NCBI GenBank assembly: GCA_050014815.1
Contig: JBEKCP010000156.1
Coordinates: 1 to 10,051, forward strand
Direction: 5' to 3'
Length of the DNA: 10,051 bases
From: JBEKCP01 sp050014815
GTDB lineage: Bacteria; Planctomycetota; Planctomycetia; Pirellulales; Thermoguttaceae
Under the pieces are notes generated by a model. It ran no database searches. It saw only the letters and a list, made by a program, of their open reading frames with translations, and was not told the origin of the DNA. A program made the position numbers and the translations under genes. Positions within the stretch are counted from its first letter, which is position 1. Every line of letters starts with the position of its first letter. This document shows, piece after piece, positions 1 through 8,111 of this stretch.

Positions 1-2477
1 GTGGCGGTGATCTTGCCGTTGTCCACGTCCGAGAGGATCGTGTAGTCCACGGGGCCGAAGTGCGTCGGCCCGTTCTTCACGGAGATCTTCTTGCCCTGCT
101 CGAGCCACGCCCGGGGCGTGGCCCGCGCCAGCCACAATGTCGTCCCCTCCTCCATCACCAACAGGTTGCGCAGGCGCTCGAGGAACGCGGCCTCCTCGAA
201 CGACTTGTCCGCCGGTCCGCGCGTGGTGTGTTCGTTGAACGTGTAGGGACCGATCACGATGTTCACGGCGTACTGGTTGTAGAACGAGCGCAGGAAGTTG
301 GGCACGTCGTCCCACTGCAAATGGACGTCGGGCGTGCGCTCGATCCCGCACTGGTAGAACCAGCCCGCGCCGCTGAACCAGTCCTTCTCCGGATCGTAGC
401 CCTTGGTACGTTCGGGCAGGTGAAAATGTTCCAGTAGTAGCCTGTCCTCCAGCACATCCACTATCCCCTGGACGTGAGGGTCATCCTGACCAAGCAGGCG
501 AGAACGATTGATGAAATGCACGCCCCCGCGGATGGCATCGGCATACAGACCGGGCGTATGATCTCCGCCAAAATGTGTGGGCATGTGCCGGCTGGCAGGA
601 CCACGAATATATGGCGCGGGCGGAAGAAACGACCGGTAGGTCCCGTCGCGCACGCGGATCACGGGAGATAGCACCAGTGATTTCTCCACCGCGGCCAGAA
701 GGTCTTTCACGTAAGCTTCCGCCTCCGCCCGGTACGTCTGGCCGCCTTGCGGGTCGATCTCGGCGATCGCTTCCGCATATTGTCTAAGCGCGAAACAGGA
801 ACCGGCATCGATGGAATACCACGTACGCACCACCATGCTATCCCAGATGTTGCTTGGCGGCAGCAGGCCGTTCATCCACAGGCGATCCCGTCCGGGCACA
901 TCTTTCAGGTATCCGCGACGTTGGCGTATGATCCAGTCCGCATTCTTGGCGATTCTCTTGGACCAGGCTGAGAACCATTCCTTGTCGCCGGTCAAGAGGT
1001 AATGCTCCACCAAGGCCCATTGTGTTGACCAGGGTGTTTCTGAAATATGCCACCCGTCCATGAAACATCCGTCGCCGTCCGAGAATTGCCCTGCCGGCTT
1101 GCCCAGTTGGGTAATCCATCTAGCCAATCCATCGTCTGCGGCGGCATGGAGGCCCATCAAGTCCAGGGTGTGAATGATCACCTGCGTCTCCAGGCCGCAG
1201 TTGCGGTAGGGATGATCCTCGATGATGTAGCGGCCGTCCTTGTTTTTTGCGCAGTTGCGAAGCAAATGCCAGGCGCCCACGCCCCAGGCATCGCTCAAGC
1301 GTTGTTCCGGAACGTCGATCTTCATCGGCGGTTCGAATGCGGGCTGAGGATAGGGTGGGAACGGTCCCGCGCCGTGCAGCGCGCGCACCGCGCCCTCCCA
1401 GCTCTGTTCCGCATGCTCGCGCGTCCGCTGCCGGATCGTCTTGAGCCCCTTGGCGGCCAGCTCCTTCTGGAACGCTATGGCGGAGACGCCGCTGCCGGCC
1501 TTGGCGACGAAGAATCCAAATTCCGGCGCCAGAATCGGACCGCTTTCAAGATCGGCCGGCATGAACGAGAAACTCCCGGACGAAGTCCTGACCGTGATGA
1601 TCGTGCAGTTGGCGTCCTGGATCGTCGCGTTTTGGTTCCAGCGAGGCGTGTTATGCGTCTTCCCGAGAAAGCGCACACGCGCGCGCACGCCACGCCGCGC
1701 ACCACCGGCAGGTTTGGATTGCCAGGCGCGATCATCCGTCATGCGAGTTCCGGAGTCGCCGGACAGCGATTCTACTTTGTCCGCAATGCCGTTATAGACT
1801 TCGAGCCGGCCATCAAATGCTTTCTTTTCGCTTCCAGTCTGGAAGCCCCATTCGATCTCCAGGTCGGCCGACTGCCACGGCGCCGTGGTGTAAACGCGCA
1901 CGACCGGCGCCGCGGCGCCTTGAGCGGGCGGTTGTGCGCCCGGTGGCAGGGTCACGACCAGGTTGTCTATCTCCGTGGTCGGGGTAACCGCATAAACGTA
2001 CGAACGTCCGTCGGCGGAGATTGTCGGGGGGCCATCGGGCGACGTCTTGCCAAGGTTGGGTCTCTTCGCCGAAGGCGAAGGCCGCGTCCACCAGGTCGCA
2101 CCGAGGCAGAGCTTCCACTGAATCGCCACGTCCTCGACGCGCGGCGGCCCGCCGGCCTCCTTCGGCCAGAGCAGTTCGACGCGGTTGACCGCCCGCGGCT
2201 CCTCCCACAACAGCCCGCAGAGCAGACCCTCTTTCTTGTGACCGATGCCGGCGGAGAAGAGGAATGCGGTCTCGGGCGGATTCTCCTCGGGCTTGCGGTC
2301 GGCCCGGTAGAGGTACGCGCCGGGCGCGATGTCGGCCGGCTGGCCGACCAGTTTGTCCAGGTCGGATGGTTGGGGCTCCTTGGGCGGCTCGGCCGCCAGC
2401 GCGGATACCTGAACGCCCAGGGCAACGCCCAATGCGATCAACGCCCCAAGACATGCCTGCCTCGTCGACTTGCTCAT
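1..2477 (-). CDS. Secreted six-hairpin ((alpha/alpha)-barrel) glycosidase-like protein, C-terminus outside window
   Basis: Translating the minus strand from ATG at 2477 gives 825 uninterrupted codons running off the left edge. A signal peptide is clear (MSKSTRQ, hydrophobic core, ALA-AE cleavage near residue 29). Residues ~95-180 look like a discoidin/F5-8C-type beta-sandwich (VNRVELLWPKEAGGPPRVED, then IQW and DNLVVTLPPG). Residues ~190-335 form another beta-rich region. Residues ~385-775 look like the helical barrel of six-hairpin glycosidases: YRNCGLETQVIIHTLDLMG, GDGCFMDGWHISETPWSTQW, WSKRIAKNADWIIRQR, DSMVVRTWYSIDAGSCFALR, FEEAAFLERLRNLLVMEEG. Several Asp and Glu residues (around 467-480) are plausible catalytic candidates, but I cannot assign them. 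From ~780 a C-terminal beta-domain begins (LWLARATPRAWLEQGKKI, GPTHFGPVDYTI), a pattern seen at the end of rhamnosidase-like enzymes. Its role is probably secreted glycan cleavage; family and substrate are unassigned. It lies 200 bp after the other glycosidase-like gene. Confidence 0.85.
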   Translation of the reverse strand, partial: MSKSTRQACLGALIALGVALGVQVSALAAEPPKEPQPSDLDKLVGQPADIAPGAYLYRADRKPEENPPETAFLFSAGIGHKKEGLLCGLLWEEPRAVNRVELLWPKEAGGPPRVEDVAIQWKLCLGATWWTRPSPSAKRPNLGKTSPDGPPTISADGRSYVYAVTPTTEIDNLVVTLPPGAQPPAQGAAAPVVRVYTTAPWQSADLEIEWGFQTGSEKKAFDGRLEVYNGIADKVESLSGDSGTRMTDDRAWQSKPAGGARRGVRARVRFLGKTHNTPRWNQNATIQDANCTIITVRTSSGSFSFMPADLESGPILAPEFGFFVAKAGSGVSAIAFQKELAAKGLKTIRQRTREHAEQSWEGAVRALHGAGPFPPYPQPAFEPPMKIDVPEQRLSDAWGVGAWHLLRNCAKNKDGRYIIEDHPYRNCGLETQVIIHTLDLMGLHAAADDGLARWITQLGKPAGQFSDGDGCFMDGWHISETPWSTQWALVEHYLLTGDKEWFSAWSKRIAKNADWIIRQRRGYLKDVPGRDRLWMNGLLPPSNIWDSMVVRTWYSIDAGSCFALRQYAEAIAEIDPQGGQTYRAEAEAYVKDLLAAVEKSLVLSPVIRVRDGTYRSFLPPAPYIRGPASRHMPTHFGGDHTPGLYADAIRGGVHFINRSRLLGQDDPHVQGIVDVLEDRLLLEHFHLPERTKGYDPEKDWFSGAGWFYQCGIERTPDVHLQWDDVPNFLRSFYNQYAVNIVIGPYTFNEHTTRGPADKSFEEAAFLERLRNLLVMEEGTTLWLARATPRAWLEQGKKISVKNGPTHFGPVDYTILSDVDNGKITA

Positions 2478-2482
2478 GTTCT

Positions 2483-2489
2483 CCTCCTT
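2483..2489 (-). promoter_or_regulatory. Ribosome binding site AAGGAGG that decides the start of the last gene
   Basis: AAGGAGG lies 5 nt upstream of ATG at 2477. A second in-frame ATG exists 15 nt further upstream (2492), but it abuts this Shine-Dalgarno and has no ribosome binding site of its own. The downstream ATG is therefore the likely start. Confidence 0.75.
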
Positions 2490-2522
2490 CATGGGATGGT
2501 GCTTTGTCCTGTTTGCGAGTGG

Positions 2523-2677
2523 TCAGTTGCCGGCCGGTCTTGCCGGCTTCGCCGCCGCCGCGGCTTGCAGTTGCGGTGGGACGAGTGCTTCGCCAAGTCG
2601 GATCTCGTCCTTGGGCGCCGCCAGATCCACGAGGGGTTTGTCGAACAAGCAGATCTTACTGGCGTCCCTTCCCCGGG
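2523..2677 (-). other. Coding-like stretch in the 200-bp spacer, unassigned
   Basis: Downstream of the TGA of the glycosidase-like gene, a different frame stays open to TGA at 2523-2525 and reads KICLFDKPLVDLAAPKDEIR, then LGEALVPPQLQAAAAAKPAR. The codons are mostly G/C-ending and the residues look protein-like rather than the Arg/Pro/Ser-rich strings of shadow frames. There is no ATG after the upstream stop; the only nearby start is TTG at 2648-2646, without a well-placed Shine-Dalgarno. It could be a gene remnant, a frameshifted C-terminal extension of the upstream gene, or a short TTG-started peptide. No family was recognised. Confidence 0.25.
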
Positions 2678-3340
2678 TCAACGCTTGGCCGGGGCGGCAT
2701 TCTTGGCGACCAGCGCCCGCAGTTCCGAAGCCAACATATCCAGGTGCCCTTGCGGCGTGCCCATCACCGGGAAGTTGGGCTTCCACCCCTGCGGCAAACG
2801 CACCGCGCGCAACGCGGCCAGCGCTGCCTCGGCGCGGCGGCCAAACTCCGGGGTCTTAACGATCTCCGGCAGGAGGTCCTTGCGGTGTTTATAGAGCTTC
2901 GCCGGCTGGTCTGGCGACCGGCCAACCTCGACGGTCTCGTACACTTCCCGCATCACCTCGGCATTCGGCGGTCCGAACACGGCGCGGCACCAGTCCAGGG
3001 TAATCTCGCGCAGCGGCCGCTTCGGCTCCCACATCTTCTGTCCGCCGACATAAAGGTTGATTTCCGATGGCAAGCCGTGGAAACACAGATCGAGGCTCAT
3101 CCAATCAAGCGCCGCGGACATTTCCGGGGACGTCCCGAGCCAGAACCGCCAATCCGGCGGGGCTTCGTGGTTGCCCAGCGGGGAGGAGAAGTAGCGGTCG
3201 AGCTGCTGCGTGCGGAAGTGAGGCGGCGGCAGCCATTCCATGTCCATGAGATACCATCCCCAGACCCCGACGTGCCGGCCGGCCTTTCGGACCCGTTGGG
3301 CGTACTCCGGGTTGTACCAGCGGTGCAGCGCGATGCCGAT
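2678..3340 (-). pseudogene. C-terminal 220 codons of the same glycosidase-like gene, separated by the in-frame TAG
   Basis: This is exactly the same reading frame as the preceding part: after TAG (3343-3341) it continues IGIALHRWYNPEYAQRV, then VWGWYLMDMEWLPPPHFRTQ, and ends at TGA (2678-2680) after ALVAKNAAPAKR. Composition (aromatic residues, HRWYNPEYA, DWMSLDLCFHG, a charged helical tail) matches the end of a TIM-barrel glycosidase and its C-terminal helical domain, so it belongs to the upstream gene rather than being independent. The first internal ATG (3247) has only a weak purine-rich stretch before it and would start in mid-barrel. Options are a nonsense mutation making a pseudogene, an assembly or sequencing error, or TAG readthrough. 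With the TAG read as an amino acid the whole protein would be 1285 residues. I label it pseudogene because, taken literally, this part cannot be translated from the main start. Confidence 0.75.
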
Positions 3341-6300
3341 CTAGCGCGGCGCCAGCGATTCGTCGAGGAAGGAGGCATCGTCGCGCGACTTCCAGAACCC
3401 GTTGTTGGCCCAGGTGCTGAGCGTCACCTGTACCTTGGGATTGGCCTTGCGGAACTCCGAAAGCACATCGGCGGTCATCCGCATCGGTTTTTCGTAGCCA
3501 CCGGGCCCCGGATCGCGCCAGTGCGTCACGACATGATCGGTCTCGCGCCCGATCGACTTCGCCAGCTCGGCGATCTGCGCCCGGTCCTTCAGCAGATCGA
3601 CGCCCCACAGGAACGCCACCATGCGCATGCCCTGGGGGTGGACGCCGCGCGACAGATCGAGGTAGCAGCGGGTGTTCTCTTCGGTTCGCTTTACCTCGTA
3701 GTCGCACATGGCTTTCTCGACGGCGTTGAAGCCGCACGCCCGGATCTGCGCGGCGTACTCGGCGAGGCGCGGTTCCGGCCAGAATGTCGTGCAGAGCCGC
3801 TCGCGATCCTCCTGTGCGAAGCGCAGACTTTTCAGCAGGGCGGCGTCGCCGAGATGCACGCTCCGGCCGCGGATGAAGGGATTTCGCACGGCCGAGATGG
3901 GCGCGATGGTGAGGCGCCCGTCCCGCCAGCCGAGCTTGCTCAGCAGCCACGCGGCCCCGGCGTCAACCCCCGCTTCCTCCTTGCCGACGACCACAACCAG
4001 CGGCCGCCCGCCCTGTTCTCGGGCGATCAGCGCGTAGCCCTCGGCACCGGCGTCGCGCAGGGCGTTCGGGTCGAAGCCCGCAGTGCGGGCGCGCGGGCAA
4101 CGGGTGGCCGTTTCGAGCACGATCTCGGCCCCGCCGGTTTCGGCGGATGCGGCGTCCCAGCCCCGCTCACTCAGAAAGCCGCGCAGTCCGTCGGCAACCC
4201 GCGAAATGGTGGGGTTGCCGCCGTCAGCTTGCACCAGCGGCGCCGAGTATTCCTGCCACTTCCAGCGATCGGTCGGCAGTTGGAGAAACTCCGTTCCTTT
4301 ATCTTTTGGGCTAAGGACTTTCCACACGTTGTCTTTCGCGATAATGGCTTTCCACTGCGCGGATTCTCCCCCCACAGCGTTTAGGAAGCTCCACGGGGAT
4401 TCCGCTACCCCAACCTCCAGGCCGCCCGTCACGATCCACTTGCCGTCCTTGGGACCGCGATCGCCGCTGAAATGCGCGAGCAGGTCCCAGCGCGCGTAGG
4501 GCGCCAACGTTCGCATCAACTCGCCAGTCCGCAGATTGGCGCGCTCATCATAGCCCAAACCCAGCATGATGATCCGTTCGGACCAGCCGCGCTTCACGAC
4601 CAGTGCGCGCACGCCTTCCAGCAGTGGTTTGTAGATGGCCTCGGCGCCTTCATCGAGGAGTCGTGGCACCTTGACCTCGGAACTGGTCTTGGTGACCGGA
4701 TCCCATACCGTCACCGTAGGAATACGGTTGCCTCTGGCGTACGCCCTAGTCGGAACGGCACCGCCATCGTAGGAAAAGGCAACCTCTGGGGACGTGCTTC
4801 TATCCCAGACATACACTGTCAGTGCCCGCGGCGGCGCACAGTATTTCACGTAGGTGTCCAGATACTTCTCCAGGATGCTGAAGTCGGGCTTCAGCCCACC
4901 CCCGGTCTTCACCCAGCGAATCATTTGAAGTTTCCAGTTGGCGGGCGCGGGATTCACGGCGGTCACGCGGACGTGGTCGTTTCCCACCTGGCCCATCAAC
5001 GCAAAGGACTTCTCCAGCAACTTGAAGTGCGCGTCCGACCACGGCTCCACCTGGTAATGCATCGCCAGCGTCTCGGGCGACTGCGTGACGCCAATGGTCG
5101 AAGAAAAATCCTTCGGGTCAGGCAACTTGAAGCCGGCCACCAGCACCTGAACGGGCACGGCGAAGCTCTTGCCGTTGGCCGTGAGGTTCAGCGTCGAGAC
5201 ATACCAGCCCGGCGCGGCATCCTTGGGGGCATGCACGATGAGCCATACCGGCACGGTCTTGGCCCCTTCCGGCGCCTTTTCCAGCAGCGCATCGCAATAG
5301 TGTACGCCTGGATGTTGGGCCGCAAAACGAACTTCCACGGCGCCGGCGGGAATCTTCGCGCCGGCCGGTCCTTGGAACGCCTCCACCTTCGCCGTCACGC
5401 CCTGCAGTCCCGCCAGATCGGAGAGCACCGCCTGGCCGTTGCCCACCCCGTTGCGCGGCGCCAGGATCTTGACCGGCAGCACCGGATCGAACGGGTTGGC
5501 CATCGGAATCCCGCGCACCGGCATCCCGCGGGTCCAAATCAAGGTCCAATGCCAACCCCTGGCGATCAACGGTTTTGTGGACAGCCCCTCCGCAACTTGG
5601 TCCACCGTGTTGGCGCTCCACAGGTGCGTGCCCTGGATGGCCTCCGCGTAAGGAACCGTGCCCGCCCCGCTGGCGCTGGATAGTTTCACTTGGCGGAACC
5701 CCACGTGACACCACGCTTTCCAACCCGGTCCAATGGGACCCGCGATCGCCGACCGGTGCAGCTCAACGGCCAGCACGTTGCGGCCCTTGACAAGGATCCG
5801 CGAGGGAACCGCGACCGTGAACGTGCGGGCCCGCTTCTGATACCGCTCCAGCCACTTTGCTTCCGGGGCCACCCAGGGATTCAAGCACGGCAGCGGCGTG
5901 GTTCCGTCTTCGGCCGTGTAGGCCGCGATGGGATAGTCTTCCGCCGGTGTCACCGGATGGGTGTCCTTCGCAGGTAGATGCCCACGGCCCACTTCCTGGC
6001 CATTGACGTACACTACCGCGCCGCCAATATAGGCGACCGTCACCTTCAGATCGGTCGCCTTAACCGGGTCGGTGATGCCAAAACACGTTCGCAGGCATAA
6101 TACGGCCGGTTCCTGGCCATATTCGCTGGCCTTAGGCACCCCATATCCGCCGAGATAGTCGCCCAGATCATCGACGTTACATCGCGCCCAGGCGCTATCG
6201 TCGAAGTCCGTTTTGACCCAATCCGCCGCCGGCAACGGTGAGAAGAGGCCGTTGCACTCGTCCAGTTCGATCGTCTCCTTCCTGGAATTTTTCCCCAATC

Positions 6301-6535
6301 GGGTGACACAAATGCTCCGGCCGTCGGGTGCCGACTCGTGCCTGAATCTGCCGAGCTGACGTTGACTCAGGACCAGCCCCTCCTGGTCGCGCCGGAGCTG
6401 CGCGCCGAGCGTCAAATGCGCCCGCCAAGGCGTCTGGGCGTCGATCAACTCCACCTCCGCGCCGTACAACGCCGGGCACATGAACGAACAACACCCCATG
6501 AGCAGAACCACACCCGCGAAAACCAATCTCTTCAT
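3341..6535 (-). CDS. Large secreted multidomain glycosidase-like protein, upstream part ending at an in-frame TAG
   Basis: 1064 codons from ATG at 6535 (AAGGA, 8 nt spacing) to TAG at 3341-3343. The frame is open to an ATG at 6610, but the start at 6535 is preferred because it is followed by a classic signal peptide: MKR, then a hydrophobic core to about residue 26; LMGC at 12-15 is only a weak lipobox. Residues ~95-285 look like a galactose-binding-type jelly roll of GH2-like enzymes (WVKTDFDDSAWAR, VVYVNGQEVGRG, NVLAVELHRS). Residues ~330-475 look like a beta-sandwich (PVWLIVHAPKDAAPGWYVST). Residues ~478-770 resemble DUF4091/GH123-like barrels (LGLGYDERANLRTGELMRTL). Residues ~780-872 look like the alpha/beta domain preceding GH20/GH67/GH84 catalytic barrels (EGYALIAREQGGRPLVVVVG). 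From ~885 a second barrel-like region starts (LAEYAAQIRACGFNAVEKAM, GMRMVAFLWGVD). Domain names are from memory of family style, not searches; the substrate is unknown. The TAG falls inside the last barrel. Confidence 0.8.
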   Translation of the reverse strand: MKRLVFAGVVLLMGCCSFMCPALYGAEVELIDAQTPWRAHLTLGAQLRRDQEGLVLSQRQLGRFRHESAPDGRSICVTRLGKNSRKETIELDECNGLFSPLPAADWVKTDFDDSAWARCNVDDLGDYLGGYGVPKASEYGQEPAVLCLRTCFGITDPVKATDLKVTVAYIGGAVVYVNGQEVGRGHLPAKDTHPVTPAEDYPIAAYTAEDGTTPLPCLNPWVAPEAKWLERYQKRARTFTVAVPSRILVKGRNVLAVELHRSAIAGPIGPGWKAWCHVGFRQVKLSSASGAGTVPYAEAIQGTHLWSANTVDQVAEGLSTKPLIARGWHWTLIWTRGMPVRGIPMANPFDPVLPVKILAPRNGVGNGQAVLSDLAGLQGVTAKVEAFQGPAGAKIPAGAVEVRFAAQHPGVHYCDALLEKAPEGAKTVPVWLIVHAPKDAAPGWYVSTLNLTANGKSFAVPVQVLVAGFKLPDPKDFSSTIGVTQSPETLAMHYQVEPWSDAHFKLLEKSFALMGQVGNDHVRVTAVNPAPANWKLQMIRWVKTGGGLKPDFSILEKYLDTYVKYCAPPRALTVYVWDRSTSPEVAFSYDGGAVPTRAYARGNRIPTVTVWDPVTKTSSEVKVPRLLDEGAEAIYKPLLEGVRALVVKRGWSERIIMLGLGYDERANLRTGELMRTLAPYARWDLLAHFSGDRGPKDGKWIVTGGLEVGVAESPWSFLNAVGGESAQWKAIIAKDNVWKVLSPKDKGTEFLQLPTDRWKWQEYSAPLVQADGGNPTISRVADGLRGFLSERGWDAASAETGGAEIVLETATRCPRARTAGFDPNALRDAGAEGYALIAREQGGRPLVVVVGKEEAGVDAGAAWLLSKLGWRDGRLTIAPISAVRNPFIRGRSVHLGDAALLKSLRFAQEDRERLCTTFWPEPRLAEYAAQIRACGFNAVEKAMCDYEVKRTEENTRCYLDLSRGVHPQGMRMVAFLWGVDLLKDRAQIAELAKSIGRETDHVVTHWRDPGPGGYEKPMRMTADVLSEFRKANPKVQVTLSTWANNGFWKSRDDASFLDESLAPR

Positions 6536-6673
6536 GTCGTCAATCCTTCTGAAGGGATGTCTCGGCAAACAAATCGTTTCCACCCTCAACGCAACGTGCG
6601 CGGGTGGCATTGTCTCCGCCGCAACCGTTCACGGGGGGCTGTCCCTTTCGGGCGTACAACGTGCTACAAGACC

Positions 6674-7960
6674 CTATTTCCCTTTGTTCTCGAACCCTTT
6701 GTTCTCGAACCACACCGGGCCGCCGAACTTGCCCGTCGTGACGACGTCAAGTTGCTTCTTCCCGCTGCCGCGGAGGTCGCCCACCCAGATGCTCATCCCG
6801 GCGCCGATCCCCTCGTCGTAGGAAATTGCGTACTTCTTCCACTCGACCGTCTTGTCCGGCTTGCGGATCAGCTTGTAGTAATAGAGGCCCAGCTTGCCGT
6901 ACTCGTCGGGGTCGCTGCCGTTGTGGGCCATGAAGCGCTTGCCCGTAATCAGCTCGGGCACGCCGCAGCCGTCGATGTCGGCCAGGGTGAGGCTATGTGC
7001 CTGGCTCCACGACTTGTCGATCACATGCTGCTTCCACTCGATCTGGCCGTCCTGGCGGACCTGTTCGTACCAGAAGACCCCGTAACCGTGGGCGCTGCTG
7101 CAAATGATGTCGTTCAGCCCATCGCCGTTCACGTCATAGGTCCACATCTGCGCCGATTCCCCGATGGGAAGGGGATGTTCTTTCCAGACGCCGTTGCGGG
7201 GATCGGCAGGCGCTTCGAACCAGGCATTCGGACGGAGGATGTCCGGCCGCCCGTCGCCGTTGACGTCGCCCACGCCGCATCCCCAGGTCATCCTCTTCTC
7301 CGAGACCATGTGCTTGACGAACTTGCGGGCGCCGTCGGGACCCTTGACCAGCTCGTACCAGAACGTCTGCTGCGCGGCAGGCAGGATATGGACGGCCTTG
7401 CCCTCGCCGGTGATGTCCCACAGGTCGGCGCTCTCGAGGTTGCCGCACTTGTTGTCGATGACGTGTTTCGTCCACAGGCCACCGGCCTTGCCGGGGTTGC
7501 GGAACCAGGCGCACTCCTGCGCGAACCAATCGACATACACCACGTCCAGCCAGCCGTCGCCGTCGCAGTCCAGAGGCAGGTTGGCGAAGTCGTGCATGTA
7601 GCCTTTGCCATTTTCGCCTACCGCCCCCTTCACTTCGCGGTACTGGATCGGCTTGAACTCCGGGGCGAGGTAGAGATAGGGACCGGCGACGATGTCCAAC
7701 TTGCCGTCGTTGTTGAAGTCGCCCACGCCGAAGGCCTCGCTGCGGAAGTTGCCGATCTGGTGCTTGACGAACTTCATGGGCGACGGCTCCGGCGGCGGCG
7801 AGGGTGTCGCCGGTTCGGTCGCTTTCGGCGGCGCGGCCAGTGCCGTCGAAAGGACCAGCACGGCCGCGGCCAACGATCCGGTCCAGAACCGGACACCGCG
7901 CACCGCGTACCATCCGCACACTGCCAAACGTTCTGTCAACTTGCCGGCTGCTGAAATCAT
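6674..7960 (-). CDS. Secreted FG-GAP/VCBS repeat protein, probable seven-bladed beta-propeller
   Basis: 428 codons from ATG at 7960, preceded by AAGGAG at 6 nt spacing, to TAG at 6674-6676. The N-terminus has a long basic n-region and a hydrophobic stretch (about residues 27-43, ending STALAAPP), so export is predicted, followed by a Pro-rich linker (46-61). Seven evenly spread calcium-loop-type repeats follow at about residues 81 (DFNNDGKLD), 131 (DCDGDGWLD), 182 (DITGEGKAV), 232 (DVNGDGRPD), 276 (DVNGDGLND), 328 (DIDGCGVPE) and 395 (DLRGSGKKQLD). The third, sixth and seventh are degenerate. Between loops there are recurrent KHVI-type and WFE/WYE strands (AWFRNP, FWYELV, AWFEAP, FWYEQV, VWFENK). 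This pattern is characteristic of FG-GAP/VCBS propeller proteins abundant in Planctomycetota; their biochemical role is mostly unknown and is likely ligand or protein binding. It follows the PQQ-propeller gene by 238 bp and precedes the large glycosidase-like gene by 138 bp. Confidence 0.9.
   Translation of the reverse strand: MISAAGKLTERLAVCGWYAVRGVRFWTGSLAAAVLVLSTALAAPPKATEPATPSPPPEPSPMKFVKHQIGNFRSEAFGVGDFNNDGKLDIVAGPYLYLAPEFKPIQYREVKGAVGENGKGYMHDFANLPLDCDGDGWLDVVYVDWFAQECAWFRNPGKAGGLWTKHVIDNKCGNLESADLWDITGEGKAVHILPAAQQTFWYELVKGPDGARKFVKHMVSEKRMTWGCGVGDVNGDGRPDILRPNAWFEAPADPRNGVWKEHPLPIGESAQMWTYDVNGDGLNDIICSSAHGYGVFWYEQVRQDGQIEWKQHVIDKSWSQAHSLTLADIDGCGVPELITGKRFMAHNGSDPDEYGKLGLYYYKLIRKPDKTVEWKKYAISYDEGIGAGMSIWVGDLRGSGKKQLDVVTTGKFGGPVWFENKGFENKGK
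6681..6710 (-). repeat. Perfect 2 x 15-bp tandem duplication at the 3' end of the FG-GAP gene
   Basis: CCTTTGTTCTCGAAC (plus strand) occurs at 6681-6695 and again, identically, at 6696-6710. In the protein it duplicates five residues, giving FENKG-FENKG-K before the TAG stop. The duplication keeps the frame and so is tolerated at the extreme C-terminus. Replication slippage is the simplest origin. Confidence 0.95.
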
Positions 7961-8033
7961 GAGAGGCTCCTTTTCGTCATCTCGGTGGTTCTTCCCGTTT
8001 CGCCGGGATTTTCACACCCGCCACTGGCGTTTT

Positions 8034-8063
8034 CGGTTCCAGGTGCGAACGCCGCACCAACCG
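8034..8063 (-). other. Bulged stem-loop in the intergenic spacer
   Basis: On the minus strand CGGTT-GGTGCG, loop GCGTT, CGCACC, a 3-nt bulge TGG, then AACCG forms an 11-bp perfectly paired stem. It lies between the propeller gene and the FG-GAP gene, about 75 nt upstream of the latter's start. No U-run follows, so it is not a standard intrinsic terminator. It could be an RNA processing or stability element, or chance in G+C-rich DNA. Confidence 0.3.
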
Positions 8064-8111
8064 GCGGGTTGCCAGTTCTCTCCCCGTCCTCACCACTGTC
8101 CCAAGATGGCC

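Noticed and set aside
1813..2454. 213-codon minus-strand frame starting near the signal peptide of the left gene
   Set aside because: Different frame inside the confirmed 825-codon gene; Arg/Gly-rich and without export signal or domains.
2529..2547. Inverted repeat GCCGG/CCGGC in the spacer after the glycosidase-like gene, as a terminator
   Set aside because: The stem is only 5 bp with no U-run on either strand.
1047..2894. 615-codon open frame on the plus strand
   Set aside because: Arg/Pro/Gly-rich antisense of two minus-strand genes with signal peptides, ribosome binding sites and domain-like sequence; no family resemblance of its own.
2264..4384. 706-codon open frame on the plus strand
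   Set aside because: Antisense of the glycosidase-like gene. Long shadow frames are expected in G+C-rich DNA whose real codons rarely end in A or T.
6536..6673. Promoter search in the 138-bp gap between the FG-GAP and glycosidase-like genes
   Set aside because: A GGAAAC element and several TTG triplets occur, but no paired -35/-10 boxes with proper spacing; nothing supportable beyond the ribosome binding site.
6338..7954. 538-codon open frame on the plus strand
   Set aside because: Antisense of the FG-GAP gene, which has seven recognisable repeats; the plus frame has no domain signature.
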